Of a stretch of 64,000 nt of DNA, positions 43,343-52,524 are shown one piece after another. The stretch comes from Dinoroseobacter shibae DFL 12 = DSM 16493 (GTDB taxonomy: Bacteria > Pseudomonadota > Alphaproteobacteria > Rhodobacterales > Rhodobacteraceae). Both the position numbers and the translations under genes were made by a program. Every line of letters begins with the position of its first letter. Position 1 is the stretch's first letter. The notes below the pieces were generated by a model. The model was not told where the DNA came from, did no database searches, and saw nothing but the letters and a program-made list of their open reading frames with translations. The DNA lies in the NCBI RefSeq assembly GCF_000018145.1, contig NC_009957.1, positions 62,001 through 126,000 on the forward strand, in the 5' to 3' direction.

Positions 43343-44005
43343 TCAGCTCTCCTCCCCTTGTGTACCGGTCTTTCGCGTCGCGGCGAAGAGAACCGACAGG
43401 CCGGTAAAGCCACCGAGCGCAAGCGCGGTCCATGTGGCAGTGCGGGCATCTCCGTTCATCGCCTGGTTGCCCATGTGAGCGAGCAAAAAACTCGCTGGAA
43501 TAATCCCGGCCATCGTGGCCAGCGCGAACCTCCAAAGATGCAGCTTGCTCAGACCTGCGGCGTAACTGATCATATCGAAGGACAGAAACGGCAGCAGGCG
43601 ACTGCCGAAGACCAAGAAGGTCAGAGTGTTCTGCGATCCGAACAGGCCTGTGTTAATCTTCTGACCGAGATGACGCTCAACGAAGGGACGACCGAGACCG
43701 CGGGCCAGACCAAAAGCGGCAAGCGCACCGAGTTCCGCGCCAAGAACGACAAAGAGTGTCCCGAACGTGTGCCCATAAGCCGCTCCGGCGGCGAGTGCGA
43801 TCGGCGCCGAGGGCAGGGGGCTTGCGACGATAGCGATTGTCATAAGCGCCACGATAACCATTGGTCCGGCAAGACCTGCCGCCTCGATCCAGCGGTCAAT
43901 TTCCGCGCGATCAGGCAGGCGAATGTCAACGCCAAGGACGTCCGGGAAGGCCAATGCGACGACTCCCATCAGGAACACCGCAATAAGAAGGATGCGCATC
44001 ATCAT
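43343..44005 (-). CDS. TVP38/TMEM64-family membrane protein
   Basis: 220 residues with about six membrane helices and the SNARE-associated (VTT) domain motifs ASPLPSAPIALAAGAAYG and GLARGLGRPFVERHLG, then FLVFGSRLLPFLSFDMISYA. The family moves lipids or small solutes, and members near metal genes have no proven role. Its stop lies one base before the CDF start, so the two are co-translated. Confidence 0.85.
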   Translation of the reverse strand: MMMRILLIAVFLMGVVALAFPDVLGVDIRLPDRAEIDRWIEAAGLAGPMVIVALMTIAIVASPLPSAPIALAAGAAYGHTFGTLFVVLGAELGALAAFGLARGLGRPFVERHLGQKINTGLFGSQNTLTFLVFGSRLLPFLSFDMISYAAGLSKLHLWRFALATMAGIIPASFLLAHMGNQAMNGDARTATWTALALGGFTGLSVLFAATRKTGTQGEES

Positions 44006-44008
44006 GGA

Positions 44009-44458
44009 TCAAAACACGGCATAGAGCAGAACGAAGAACGTCGCTGCCAAAAGGTCAAAGGCCACGCAGAATGGAATATACCAGTTCGGAATCCGGGCGA
44101 GACGATAAGAATTGTGGTGTGACATGTCCCAAAGGGCGTGCAGGGCCAAGCCCAAGGGAAGGAAAGCCCAATGCCATATCAGCCCCAAAAAGGCTGCCGA
44201 GCCGAACAAAAGGGCGACGGCGAGCTCTGCCCAGAACACGCGCGCTCTGCCGTCCGCGGCGCCAAAGCCGATATAGGCACCGCCAATCAAAGCAAGCGTG
44301 ATCGAAGCAAGAGCTATCGAGCTCTTTTCATCCAAAAACAGGTGAGCCGGCATTGTGAGCAAGACAAACAACACACCAACCCATACGGGAGATTTCAAGA
44401 TATCCCCGTGTCGATGGTGCGATACGTGATCGCCTGTCTTTTCGAAAATCTGTGCCAT
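44009..44458 (-). CDS. Small four-helix membrane protein under a CueR-type promoter
   Basis: 149 residues with about four membrane helices, opening MAQIFEKTGDHVSHHRHGD and carrying conserved-looking HALWDMSHHNSY and IPNWYIPFCVAFD. The HxxWDxxHH plus P-WY pattern resembles DUF6010-type proteins, but I am not certain. Its ATG is only 7 bases from the predicted -10, so the mRNA is probably leaderless. It is the first gene of a minus-strand operon continuing into the TVP38, CDF, desaturase-like and DUF411 genes, with gaps of 10 bp or less or overlaps. Confidence 0.7.
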   Translation of the reverse strand: MAQIFEKTGDHVSHHRHGDILKSPVWVGVLFVLLTMPAHLFLDEKSSIALASITLALIGGAYIGFGAADGRARVFWAELAVALLFGSAAFLGLIWHWAFLPLGLALHALWDMSHHNSYRLARIPNWYIPFCVAFDLLAATFFVLLYAVF

Positions 44459-44465
44459 GGCTTTG

Positions 44466-44496
44466 TACCTAGGGATTCCAGCAACTGGAAGGTCAA
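44466..44496 (-). promoter_or_regulatory. CueR-type promoter of the metal operon 44458-40989
   Basis: Minus strand: TTGACC (44496-44491), a 19-base spacer TTCCAGTTGCTGGAATCCC with the dyad TTCCAG/CTGGAA, and TAGGTA (44471-44466). The 19-bp spacer and dyad are diagnostic of MerR-family activation. Confidence 0.8.
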
Positions 44497-44619
44497 GGGC
44501 TATTCATCCACGCGCGCAACGCAGCGCTCACTCAACCGTTCCACGGTGAGGTCAAAGGACCGATATCAGGACGTATTTGACGCTGACGCCAAGCTCATGT
44601 CCGACGCGCGTGGCGATTT

Positions 44620-45105
44620 TCAGTCATCTTTCGCCTTCTGCCAGACTTGCTGGCAGGCTGAGTAAAGAAACGTCGCTGACCAGGTCAGCAACATGAAGCC
44701 CAAAAGCGATTGCAGCATCAGCAACAGTCGAAAGGGCCCGACCACCTCTATGGACGAATAGCCAAGGGTCGAGAACGAGATGCCCGTAACATAGAGAACA
44801 TCCTGAAACATCGGCGGGCTGTTGCTGAACGATTGCGGCAGAACGCTTGCCACCACCATCGTGTTGAACACGGCGAGCGTCACAAGTTCCAATACGTGCA
44901 GCAACAGCAACGCGGAAAACGTCAGGATGATCCGAAAGCCGGAGCCATCCGACCGCTGCGGGGAAAACTTCAGAATGCCCGACAACGCATAATGATGGAC
45001 AATTCCCATCACGATCGCCGCGCATATTCCGACAAACATAGCCATCAACTCGGTCATACACCCAAACCCGTCTTCCTGTTCAAACAGGTCAATTTGACCA
45101 TACAT
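44620..45105 (-). CDS. Two-helix potassium-channel-like membrane protein
   Basis: 161 residues (or 145 from the ATG at 45057). Three or four hydrophobic helices with a pore-like sequence between the last two: YVTGISFSTLGYSSIEVVGP, in which TLGYS stands where K+ channels have TVGYG. It matches the Ion_trans_2 type without a ligand-binding domain. It is isolated, with no strong ribosome-binding site at either start. Confidence 0.7.
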   Translation of the reverse strand: MYGQIDLFEQEDGFGCMTELMAMFVGICAAIVMGIVHHYALSGILKFSPQRSDGSGFRIILTFSALLLLHVLELVTLAVFNTMVVASVLPQSFSNSPPMFQDVLYVTGISFSTLGYSSIEVVGPFRLLLMLQSLLGFMLLTWSATFLYSACQQVWQKAKDD

Positions 45106-45145
45106 CAGGCTTTTAGCACAACGGGACCAATTGATTCTTCACTGG

Positions 45146-45619
45146 TCAGGCCAACGCGGGGGGCAACCCGTTCAGGGCGACATCCACCGGAACGGTCGGC
45201 AAGTTCGATGCGATCCAGCCAGGCCCTTCGCCTGATCCCAACATCCCTTCCGAGATATCGGCGTAGCCCGAATAACCAGCTTGTCTCAACGCTCGAAGCA
45301 GCGATGCGGAGCGTCCGCCAGTGGCGCAGATCAGTCCAACAGTGCGATCACCGCTCAGTTCCTTGGCCCTGAACAATCGGTCCGGAAAACCGGACGCGTG
45401 CATGCTTATCGGCCATACACCAGCACCTACGCCGGTTTCTTGCCACTCTTTGTGCGTTCTGACATCGATGATCCGCGCCGTATCCGATAGAAGCGCGTCA
45501 AAGGCATTCTCTGCCGACCAGACAGATCGGCTCTGCGCCAACAGCGGTGACGCCGCGACGGTCAGCACCGTCATATGAGCACCCAGAACGAAACGGCGCC
45601 GGTTCAAATCAAGAGCCAT
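45146..45619 (-). CDS. Exported rhodanese-like protein
   Basis: 157 residues from the ATG at 45619 (GAGG upstream; the longer frame to 45772 has no ribosome-binding site). A Tat-like signal (LNRRRFVLGAHMTVLTVAAS) precedes a single rhodanese domain with RIIDVRTHKEWQETG and the active-site loop ICATGGRSASLL with its cysteine. It is probably a periplasmic sulfur-transfer or thiol protein. It is divergent from the two-component system and shares its upstream region. Confidence 0.85.
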   Translation of the reverse strand: MALDLNRRRFVLGAHMTVLTVAASPLLAQSRSVWSAENAFDALLSDTARIIDVRTHKEWQETGVGAGVWPISMHASGFPDRLFRAKELSGDRTVGLICATGGRSASLLRALRQAGYSGYADISEGMLGSGEGPGWIASNLPTVPVDVALNGLPPALA

Positions 45620-45714
45620 ATTCGAAAACCTCATCCTTTGATCGGTTGCGATCCCAAAGGTCACATAACATACGCGCGACGCTACCCGGGAGCACGACAC
45701 GGTGCAGGCACAGA

Positions 45715-45753
45715 TTTGTATCCATCTGTAGCAAGGGACTGACCTGATACAAA
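45715..45753. promoter_or_regulatory. Inverted GATACAAA repeat between the rhodanese and response-regulator genes
   Basis: TTTGTATC (45715-45722) and GATACAAA (45746-45753) are exact 8-bp arms 23 bases apart. The decamer GGATACAAAT around the left arm occurs again at 55299-55308, upstream of the L,D-transpeptidase gene. It could be the binding site of the OmpR-type regulator. Confidence 0.4.
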
Positions 45754-45807
45754 CGGCTACAATTCTGCCCATGAAACAGAATGCAACGATGATCTAGGAA
45801 GGACGCC

Positions 45808-46530
45808 ATGGGACCGCCACCTCATATCCTTATCGTGGACGACCACGCTCAGATACGCGAAAGCGTCGCGCGCTTCCTGGAGAAGAACGGAATGCGCACG
45901 ACCGTCGCCAGGGATGCCGTGGAGATGGATGCCAAGCTGGCCACTGGTCACTTCGACCTCCTCGTGCTCGATGTCATGATGCCGGGCGAGGACGGTTTGT
46001 CGGTTTGCCGCAGACTTGCGCCAGAGGGTGATCTTCCGATCATCATGCTGACGGCGCTTGGTGAGGAAACGGATCGGATCGTGGGTCTGGAAATCGGTGC
46101 GGACGATTATCTCGCCAAGCCGTTCAATCCACGAGAACTGCTCGCCCGCATCAAGTCGGTTCTTCGGAGAAGCAACCGCGACGAACCTGTGGCCGGAAGC
46201 CTCGCTGGGAGGAAAGTCTCTTTTGCGCACTGGATACTGGATACCGACCGGCAGGTGCTGATTGACGAGTCCACCACCGAGACCCCATTGACGACCTCCG
46301 AGTTCAAATTGCTGGCGGTCCTGCTGGAACGCGCGAGGATGGTGCTCAGCCGTGACCAGTTGCTTGACCTGACCGCTGGTCGGACGGCAGGCCCGATGGA
46401 TCGCACCATCGACAATCAGATCAGCCGTCTCCGCCGCAAAATCGAGCCGGATGTACTTAGGCCCAGTGTCATCAAAACGGTGCGGAACGGCGGATACTGT
46501 CTGGCTGCCGATGTCGAGGATGCGCCGTGA
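45808..46530 (+). CDS. OmpR-family response regulator
   Basis: 240 residues. The receiver domain has the acidic pocket in ILIVDDHAQIRE, the phosphorylated Asp in LLVLDVMMPGEDG, and the conserved Thr and Lys in MLTALGE and YLAKPFNP. A winged-helix output domain follows (TTSEFKLLAVLLERARMVLS, ISRLRRKIEPD...TVRNGGYCL). AGGAAGG precedes the ATG. Its ATGA overlap with the kinase gene makes them an operon. Confidence 0.93.
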   Translation: MGPPPHILIVDDHAQIRESVARFLEKNGMRTTVARDAVEMDAKLATGHFDLLVLDVMMPGEDGLSVCRRLAPEGDLPIIMLTALGEETDRIVGLEIGADDYLAKPFNPRELLARIKSVLRRSNRDEPVAGSLAGRKVSFAHWILDTDRQVLIDESTTETPLTTSEFKLLAVLLERARMVLSRDQLLDLTAGRTAGPMDRTIDNQISRLRRKIEPDVLRPSVIKTVRNGGYCLAADVEDAP

Positions 46531-47996
46531 TGCGCCGTGCGATGAGATCTCTGAGCGGCCAATTGATCCTGCTTGTGGTCGCGGCACTTGTCGTGGCCCA
46601 GGTGATCAGCCTGTTCCTGTTCGCCGACGAGCGCAGCCTTGCGATCCGTGCAGCTTTAGGATTCGAGGCCGCGGGTCGCGCAGCGAATGTCGCGCGGTTG
46701 ATCGAAGAGGCCCCGCTGGATCTGCAGGACTCGATCCTTCGCGCGGCAAATTCGCCTCTGATCCGGTTCGATCTGTCGGACGCTCCGATCGTGGATCACA
46801 CCGGTCATTCGGACGGCGGCATCGTGGAAGCGCGCATACGCGCCCTGATGGATGACAGCTACAGCCGGGATATTCGCGTTGAATTGCACGAGGTCGAGGG
46901 CGAGTTGCGGCCTCTTCCCAATCTCTCGGACGAGATGACAGAAATGCATCTCGCGATGATGCGCGGAGAGTTGACAGCGGTTGAAATGAACCTGTCCATC
47001 GCCATCAAGGGAGCGCGTTGGCTGAATGTCGGAACGCGGTTCGAGCGACCGCCGATCCAATGGCCTTTCTATTCGATGCTGACCTTCGGGATTTCCGCCG
47101 GACTGCTTCTGGTGGCGATCTTCTGGTTTGTAATGACGCGCCTGACGCGTCCTTTGCGGCACCTGTCGAAGGCCGCGGACCATCTTGGCCGGGGCGAAGA
47201 TGTGGGCGAATTGGCGGTCACAGGGCCGACCGAGGTCAGAGATCTGACCGTCGCATTCAACCGCATGCAACGACGGCTGACCCGGTTTGTCAGTGATCGT
47301 ACACGTATGCTCGCAGCCCTTGGCCACGATTTACGCTCGCCGTTGACTGCCATGCGTGTCCGCGCGGAGCTGGTTGACGAAGAAGAGACGCGGGACAGCC
47401 TCATCGCATCGGTCGAAGAGATGCAGAGTATGGTCGAAGCGACGCTCACCTTTGCACGCGGCCTTACCGGATCCGAAGGTGCCGAAGTGGTCGATCTGCG
47501 CAATTTTCTGGACAGCTTGTGCAGCGATATGGCGGCACACTGCACCTTTGCCCCGAGTGATGATGTTGCCGTGCGGCTTCGACCCAACGCGTTCCGAAGG
47601 GCACTGAGGAACTTGCTTGAGAACGCCGTTCGCTACGGTGGTGCCGCAAAAGTCAGCTGGGCGACCCACGGTTCGAACCTCGTACTCAACATCGATGACA
47701 ATGGGCCCGGCATTCCCGTCGACCAGTTGGAAAAGGTCTTCGATCCGTTCTATCGCCTCGAGCAATCGAGGTCTCTGGAAACGGGCGGTTATGGGCTTGG
47801 GCTCTCAATCGCGAGGACAATCGTCCAATCCCATGGCGGCGATATCCAGCTGGTCAATCAGAACAGCGCGGGTTTGCGCGCTGTTGTCACCATCCCGTTG
47901 GATGAAACCGAACTGATCGAAGGAGAAACAGATGAAACTGAACGCGTTGATCCTGCCGTTGCTGGCCAGCTTGCCCGCCAGCATGGCGCAGGCTGA
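46527..47996 (+). CDS. Sensor histidine kinase
   Basis: 489 residues. Two membrane helices (about 8-30 and 180-200) enclose a periplasmic domain of about 150 residues with an acidic EMTEMHLAMMRGE stretch that might bind metal. Then a HAMP domain, the H-box LAALGHDLRSPLTAMR, N-box LRNLLENAVRYGG, and G boxes DDNGPGIP and GGYGLGLSI. The C-terminal 30 residues overlap the SHOCT gene by 65 bases and may come from a late stop. With its regulator it probably senses periplasmic copper or redox stress (inference from context). Confidence 0.92.
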   Translation: MMRRAMRSLSGQLILLVVAALVVAQVISLFLFADERSLAIRAALGFEAAGRAANVARLIEEAPLDLQDSILRAANSPLIRFDLSDAPIVDHTGHSDGGIVEARIRALMDDSYSRDIRVELHEVEGELRPLPNLSDEMTEMHLAMMRGELTAVEMNLSIAIKGARWLNVGTRFERPPIQWPFYSMLTFGISAGLLLVAIFWFVMTRLTRPLRHLSKAADHLGRGEDVGELAVTGPTEVRDLTVAFNRMQRRLTRFVSDRTRMLAALGHDLRSPLTAMRVRAELVDEEETRDSLIASVEEMQSMVEATLTFARGLTGSEGAEVVDLRNFLDSLCSDMAAHCTFAPSDDVAVRLRPNAFRRALRNLLENAVRYGGAAKVSWATHGSNLVLNIDDNGPGIPVDQLEKVFDPFYRLEQSRSLETGGYGLGLSIARTIVQSHGGDIQLVNQNSAGLRAVVTIPLDETELIEGETDETERVDPAVAGQLARQHGAG

Positions 47997-48237
47997 TGGA
48001 CCAGGCTCCTGGACGGGGCACATGTGGGGCAGTGGCTATGGCTTTATGGGCGGCTTCATGATGCTCGCCTTCTGGGGTGCGCTGATCGCATTGGTGGTGT
48101 TTCTGGTGTTCAGGCTGCGGGACAATGGCACCCGTCCCCCGGACTCGGACGCGCAGGAAGCGCTCAGGCGCCGCTTTGCAAATGGGGAAATCGACGAAGA
48201 AGAGTTCCGTCGCCGCAAAGCAACGCTCGACGAATAG
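47932..48237 (+). CDS. Small membrane protein with SHOCT-type C-terminus
   Basis: 101 residues: a signal-like hydrophobic N-terminus (MKLNALILPLLASLPASMAQ), a Gly/Met-rich stretch (WGSGYGFMGGFMMLAF) leading into a membrane helix, and the C-terminal SHOCT motif EALRRRFANGEIDEEEFRRR. SHOCT proteins are often oligomeric and regulatory. It begins inside the kinase gene and precedes ccmF. Confidence 0.8.
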   Translation: MKLNALILPLLASLPASMAQADGPGSWTGHMWGSGYGFMGGFMMLAFWGALIALVVFLVFRLRDNGTRPPDSDAQEALRRRFANGEIDEEEFRRRKATLDE

Positions 48238-48302
48238 ACCCCGCCGCGGACGCCAAAGCCGTCCGACGCGACGCCCACCGACGCTGAATAGGAAAGAACG
48301 CC

Positions 48303-50303
48303 ATGGTCCCGGAAATTGGTCACTTCGCACTGGCCCTCGCACTGGCGCTTGCGCTTGTTCAGAGTGTTCTACCGATTGCAGGTGCGTCGCGTAGAAATGC
48401 CGTCTGGATGAAATCCGCCCAGGCGACGGCAATAGGACAAGTGCTGTTTGTGGCCATCGCCTTCGCAGCGCTGATGCAGGCTTTCATCGTCAGCGATTTT
48501 ACCGTCAGGAACGTCGTCGAGAACTCCCATTCGCTCAAGCCAATGCTCTACAAGGTGGCCGGGACCTGGGGCAGCCATGAGGGTTCGCTGCTGCTCTGGA
48601 TCCTGATACTCGCGGTGTTCGGCGCGGGCGTCGCCTGGTTCGGATCGAACATCCCCGCCGAGACCAAGGCGCGCACCTTGTCGGTGCAGGCGTGGATCAG
48701 CGTCGGCTTCCTGTCCTTCCTGCTGCTGACGTCGAACCCCTTCGAGCGGGTGTTTCCGCCGCCGCTCGACGGCAATGACCTCAACCCGTTGCTTCAGGAC
48801 ATGGGTCTCGCCATGCACCCGCCGCTCTTGTATTTCGGGTATGTCGGCTTCTCCATCGTGTTTTCCTTTGCCGTTGCGGCTCTTCTGGAAGGGCGCGTCG
48901 ATCCGGCCTGGGCCAGATGGGTCCGCCCGTGGACATTGGCCGCGTGGGTCAGCCTTACGGCAGGTATCGCTCTTGGATCGTGGTGGGCCTATTATGAACT
49001 GGGCTGGGGCGGCTGGTGGTTCTGGGACCCGGTCGAGAACGTGAGCTTCATGCCCTGGCTTCTGGGCACGGCGCTGCTGCATTCCGCCATCGTCACCGAA
49101 AAGCGCGACGCGTTCAAAAGCTGGACCATCCTACTTGCCATCCTGACTTTCTCGCTTTCGCTGCTCGGGACGTTCATCGTCCGGTCAGGCCTGCTTACAT
49201 CCGTGCATGCCTTCGCCGTCGATCCAGAGCGCGGGCTTTACATTCTGGGTCTGCTGGCCGTGTCCATCGGTGGGTCGCTGGCGCTCTACGCCTGGCGGGC
49301 GCCCGAAATGGAGCCGGGTGGTCTGTTTCGCCCGATCAGCCGCGAGGCCGGGCTGCTCGTGAACAACCTCATTCTGGCCGCCGCTACGGGAACGGTCCTG
49401 TTCGGGACGCTTTATCCACTGATCCTGGAGGCTGTCACCGGGGACAAGATCTCGGTCGGTCCACCTTTCTTCAACGCGGCCTTCATTCCGATGATGCTGG
49501 CACTGGTCGTGTTCATGGGTCTTGGTCCATTCCTGTCGTGGAAGCGGGCTGATATCGCCGGTTTGCTCGATCGCATCCAATTCGTGGCCGTGCTGGCGGT
49601 CATTGCAGCCTTGGCCGCATGGTATCTTCTGAACGGTGGGCCGATCATGGCCTATCTTGCCATCCTCGGCGCAGCGTGGCTGCTTTTTGCGACCCTGCGG
49701 GAATGGGCGCTACGCATCCGTCTGTTCGAGGTTTCCCTTGCAGAGAGCGCGAGACGCGTGCGCAACCTGCCACGCGCCTCTCACGGTATGACGCTTGCCC
49801 ATGCCGGCGTCGCTGTGTTGATGATGGGGATGATCGGCTCGACCGGATGGAAGAGTGAGGAGATCGTCTTTGCCGCCCCCGGGACCGAAGTCACGATCGC
49901 CGGGTTCGACATCACCTTCGAAGGGGCCGCAAAGGTTCAAGGGCCGAACTACATCGCGGATCGCGGCACCCTTGTGGTGCGTCGGGATGGCGAATTGGTC
50001 ACGACACTTTTCCCGGAACGGCGGTATTACCCGGTCGCGGAAAGCCAGACGACGGAGTCGGCCATCCGCTCCACATTGGCGGGTGATCTCTATACGTCGA
50101 TTGCAACGCCAGCCTCCGATCAAGTGAACAACGCCGGAGCATGGACCCTTCGGATCCTTTATGAACCGCTCGTCAACCTGATCTGGATCGGCTCGATCCT
50201 GCTGGTGATCGGTGGCTGTTTGTCCTTGTCGGATCGCCGTTTGAGGGTCGGGGCGCCGCGCCGTGCCAAACAGCCAGCCACCGATGCCGTTCCTGCCGAG
50301 TAG
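48303..50303 (+). CDS. ccmF: Cytochrome c haem lyase subunit CcmF
   Basis: 666 residues, 14-15 membrane helices. The tryptophan-rich WWD motif YYELGWGGWWFWDPVENVSF and the conserved periplasmic histidines (GSHEGSLLLWILI, and MGLAMHPPLLYFGYVGFS) are intact. CcmF joins haem to apocytochrome thiols together with CcmH. It opens the ccmFGHI operon, whose genes overlap or nearly touch. No ccmABCDE is present in the window. Confidence 0.96.
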   Translation: MVPEIGHFALALALALALVQSVLPIAGASRRNAVWMKSAQATAIGQVLFVAIAFAALMQAFIVSDFTVRNVVENSHSLKPMLYKVAGTWGSHEGSLLLWILILAVFGAGVAWFGSNIPAETKARTLSVQAWISVGFLSFLLLTSNPFERVFPPPLDGNDLNPLLQDMGLAMHPPLLYFGYVGFSIVFSFAVAALLEGRVDPAWARWVRPWTLAAWVSLTAGIALGSWWAYYELGWGGWWFWDPVENVSFMPWLLGTALLHSAIVTEKRDAFKSWTILLAILTFSLSLLGTFIVRSGLLTSVHAFAVDPERGLYILGLLAVSIGGSLALYAWRAPEMEPGGLFRPISREAGLLVNNLILAAATGTVLFGTLYPLILEAVTGDKISVGPPFFNAAFIPMMLALVVFMGLGPFLSWKRADIAGLLDRIQFVAVLAVIAALAAWYLLNGGPIMAYLAILGAAWLLFATLREWALRIRLFEVSLAESARRVRNLPRASHGMTLAHAGVAVLMMGMIGSTGWKSEEIVFAAPGTEVTIAGFDITFEGAAKVQGPNYIADRGTLVVRRDGELVTTLFPERRYYPVAESQTTESAIRSTLAGDLYTSIATPASDQVNNAGAWTLRILYEPLVNLIWIGSILLVIGGCLSLSDRRLRVGAPRRAKQPATDAVPAE

Positions 50304-50311
50304 GAGAGAAG

Positions 50312-50878
50312 ATGAAACGTCTCATTGCCGGGCTGCCGTTTATTGCGGCGGTCATATTCGGTGGGTTTTTTCTCTGGGGGCTCAATCCCGACCGGGATCC
50401 CAACGAGATCCCTTCCGTCCTGATCTCGCAACCGGCCCCGGCGTTCGACCTCGATCCCGTGCCGGGGTTGGAGACACCCGGCCTGGCCCGAAGCGATCTT
50501 GTCGGCAACGAACGACCGGTCGTGGTCAATGTCTTTGCGTCCTGGTGCGTGCCCTGCCGCGCGGAACATGCCGTGTTGACAAGATTTGTCGAACGAGACG
50601 GCATGCGGTTGTTCGGAATAAACTACAAAGACAAACCTGAGGATGCCGTGAAGTGGCTCAATGACCTCGGCAATCCCTACGAGCGGATCGGGTCCGACCT
50701 GTCGGGCCGGACCGGGATCGAATGGGGCCTGTCGGGCGTGCCGGAAACCTTCATCGTCGATAGCGATGGCACCGTTTTGTTTCGCTATGTCGGGCCGGTC
50801 GTGGGTCCGGACGCCGTCGAACGGTTCACGCAAGCCCTGAAGCAGGCAGGCGCACTGCCAAATGGAGCAGGTTCATGA
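50312..50878 (+). CDS. ccmG: Thiol:disulfide interchange protein CcmG/DsbE
   Basis: 188 residues: a membrane anchor (LPFIAAVIFGGFFLWGLNP) and a periplasmic thioredoxin fold with active site NVFASWCVPCRAEH and the cis-Pro loop GLSGVPETFIVD. It reduces the CXXCH motifs of apocytochromes. It overlaps ccmH by 4 bases. Confidence 0.95.
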   Translation: MKRLIAGLPFIAAVIFGGFFLWGLNPDRDPNEIPSVLISQPAPAFDLDPVPGLETPGLARSDLVGNERPVVVNVFASWCVPCRAEHAVLTRFVERDGMRLFGINYKDKPEDAVKWLNDLGNPYERIGSDLSGRTGIEWGLSGVPETFIVDSDGTVLFRYVGPVVGPDAVERFTQALKQAGALPNGAGS

Positions 50879-51348
50879 GACAGTTGATTTTCGCGTTTTG
50901 CATCGGGCTCCTTCCCTTTGCCGCCAATGCGGTGGAACCGGACGAAATGCTGACCGACCCGGTATTGGAACAGCGTGCGCGGGAGATTTCCAAGGATCTA
51001 CGATGCGTCGTCTGTCAGAACCAGGACATCGACAGTTCGAACGCGGGTGTGGCGCGGGACTTGCGTCTGCTCGTACGCGAGCGCCTGGTCGTTGGAGACA
51101 GCGACGCGGAGGTGATCGAATACATACGGGCGCGGTACGGGGATTACGTGCTGCTGAAACCGCCTCTGGAGCCTGCGACCTACGCGCTTTGGTTCGCTCC
51201 GATCGCTTTCGTTCTGATCGGGGTTTTCGTTGGTGGCGGGCTACTGATGAGTCGGCGAAAGCAAGAGGCATTTGAAGACTTGGGCTCGGAGGATGAGAAC
51301 ACCGTGTCCGAAATTCTCAGGCAAAACGAAGCGGGGGATGCGTCATGA
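50875..51348 (+). CDS. ccmH: Cytochrome c maturation protein CcmH
   Basis: 157 residues. A signal peptide, the redox motif LRCVVCQNQDIDSSNAGVAR, and a C-terminal membrane helix (LWFAPIAFVLIGVFVGGGLL). It passes electrons from CcmG to apocytochrome and docks on CcmF. ATGA overlaps join it to ccmG and ccmI. Confidence 0.95.
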   Translation: MRQLIFAFCIGLLPFAANAVEPDEMLTDPVLEQRAREISKDLRCVVCQNQDIDSSNAGVARDLRLLVRERLVVGDSDAEVIEYIRARYGDYVLLKPPLEPATYALWFAPIAFVLIGVFVGGGLLMSRRKQEAFEDLGSEDENTVSEILRQNEAGDAS

Positions 51349-52496
51349 TCTGGGGTATTTTCGTTCTTTTGACGCTGGTCGCAATCGGAATTGTCCTCTA
51401 CCCGCTGCTGCTGTCCAAATCGAACACTCTCACCAGAGGGGATGCGGTACCGGCGATCCTCGCCGATCAGATGCGGGAAATCCAACGAGACATGGACCGC
51501 GGTTTGATTTCTGAACAGGAAGCTCAAGCGGCCAGACTCGAGATCAAGAAACGGATCCTCGCGACGACCCGCAATTCGGAAGAAAAAGCCGGATCATCCC
51601 GTAATGGTGGCAGAGTCACTCTCGTTGTCGCGGCGGTCCTCGCGCCGGTTATTGCCGCGGGCTACTATCTGACGATGGGATCGCCGGAGGTTCCTTCAAT
51701 GGCCTTCGCTGCCCGTGCAGAGGAGCGGGCACAGACTGATGAAGTGACGGCGCTGGCAATACAACTTCGCGAAAGGCTTGTATCCGATCCGACCGGCGGC
51801 CCTAGCGAAGGGTGGATGCTGTTGGGCCAGACCTATCAGCGCATGGGCAGAGCAGCCGATGCCGTCGAAGCCTTCGAAGTCGTTGCCGAACGGGAGGATG
51901 CCACCTCCGCGACATTCTCCATGCTGGCAGAGGCTGTCGCGGTTGCCAATGACGGCGTTGTTATTCCACGGGCGAAATTGGCCATTGATCGCGCTTTGGA
52001 CCTTGACCCATCCAATCCTGCGGCAACCTACTTCGAGTCTCTGTATTACTTTCAGCAAGAAGAGACGCGTAAGGCCTACGATCTGCTTGTTTCACGACTG
52101 AATCAGGAAGAGGCTTACGTTCCCTGGATGGAGACCTATGCAGCGCAGATCAACCGGATTGCAGCGGCAGCTGACCTTCCGGTCGTCAATCTACCCAGCG
52201 GGCCGACGTCGCAACCAGGCCCGAGTGCCGCAGATGTCGCGGCGGCGTCGGAGATGAATGACGCGGATCGCGCGGAGTTCATCCGATCGATGGTCTCGCG
52301 GCTGGCCGAGCGTCTTGAGGATGAACCGGACGATCTGGATGGTTGGATGCGGCTGGCAAATGCCTATACCGTCCTTCAGGAGCCCGATCGCGCCGTTGAG
52401 GCCTACCGCAAGGCTGAAGCGCTGTTGGAGCAGCAGCCCGCCAGTGATCCTCGGCGTGCGGCGGTCCGTGCCGCGCTTGAGCGGCTCGGCGGCTGA
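51345..52496 (+). CDS. ccmI: Cytochrome c maturation chaperone CcmI
   Basis: 383 residues. Two N-terminal membrane helices (IWGIFVLLTLVAIGIVLYPL and VTLVVAAVLAPVIAAGYYL) flank a cytosolic loop with a leucine-zipper-like segment, followed by periplasmic TPR repeats (EGWMLLGQTYQRMGRAADAV, GWMRLANAYTVLQEPDRAV). CcmI holds apocytochromes for the CcmF/CcmH ligase. It ends the operon, 28 bp from the convergent dsbD-like stop. Confidence 0.93.
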   Translation: MIWGIFVLLTLVAIGIVLYPLLLSKSNTLTRGDAVPAILADQMREIQRDMDRGLISEQEAQAARLEIKKRILATTRNSEEKAGSSRNGGRVTLVVAAVLAPVIAAGYYLTMGSPEVPSMAFAARAEERAQTDEVTALAIQLRERLVSDPTGGPSEGWMLLGQTYQRMGRAADAVEAFEVVAEREDATSATFSMLAEAVAVANDGVVIPRAKLAIDRALDLDPSNPAATYFESLYYFQQEETRKAYDLLVSRLNQEEAYVPWMETYAAQINRIAAAADLPVVNLPSGPTSQPGPSAADVAAASEMNDADRAEFIRSMVSRLAERLEDEPDDLDGWMRLANAYTVLQEPDRAVEAYRKAEALLEQQPASDPRRAAVRAALERLGG

Positions 52497-52524
52497 CTAC
52501 TGCTCGGTGTCCCGGTCGAGCAGG

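Noticed and set aside
46527-47996. Possible frameshift at the 3' end of the histidine kinase gene
   Set aside because: The last 30 codons overlap the SHOCT gene and are unlike the family, but the catalytic domain is complete, so there is no sign that function is affected.
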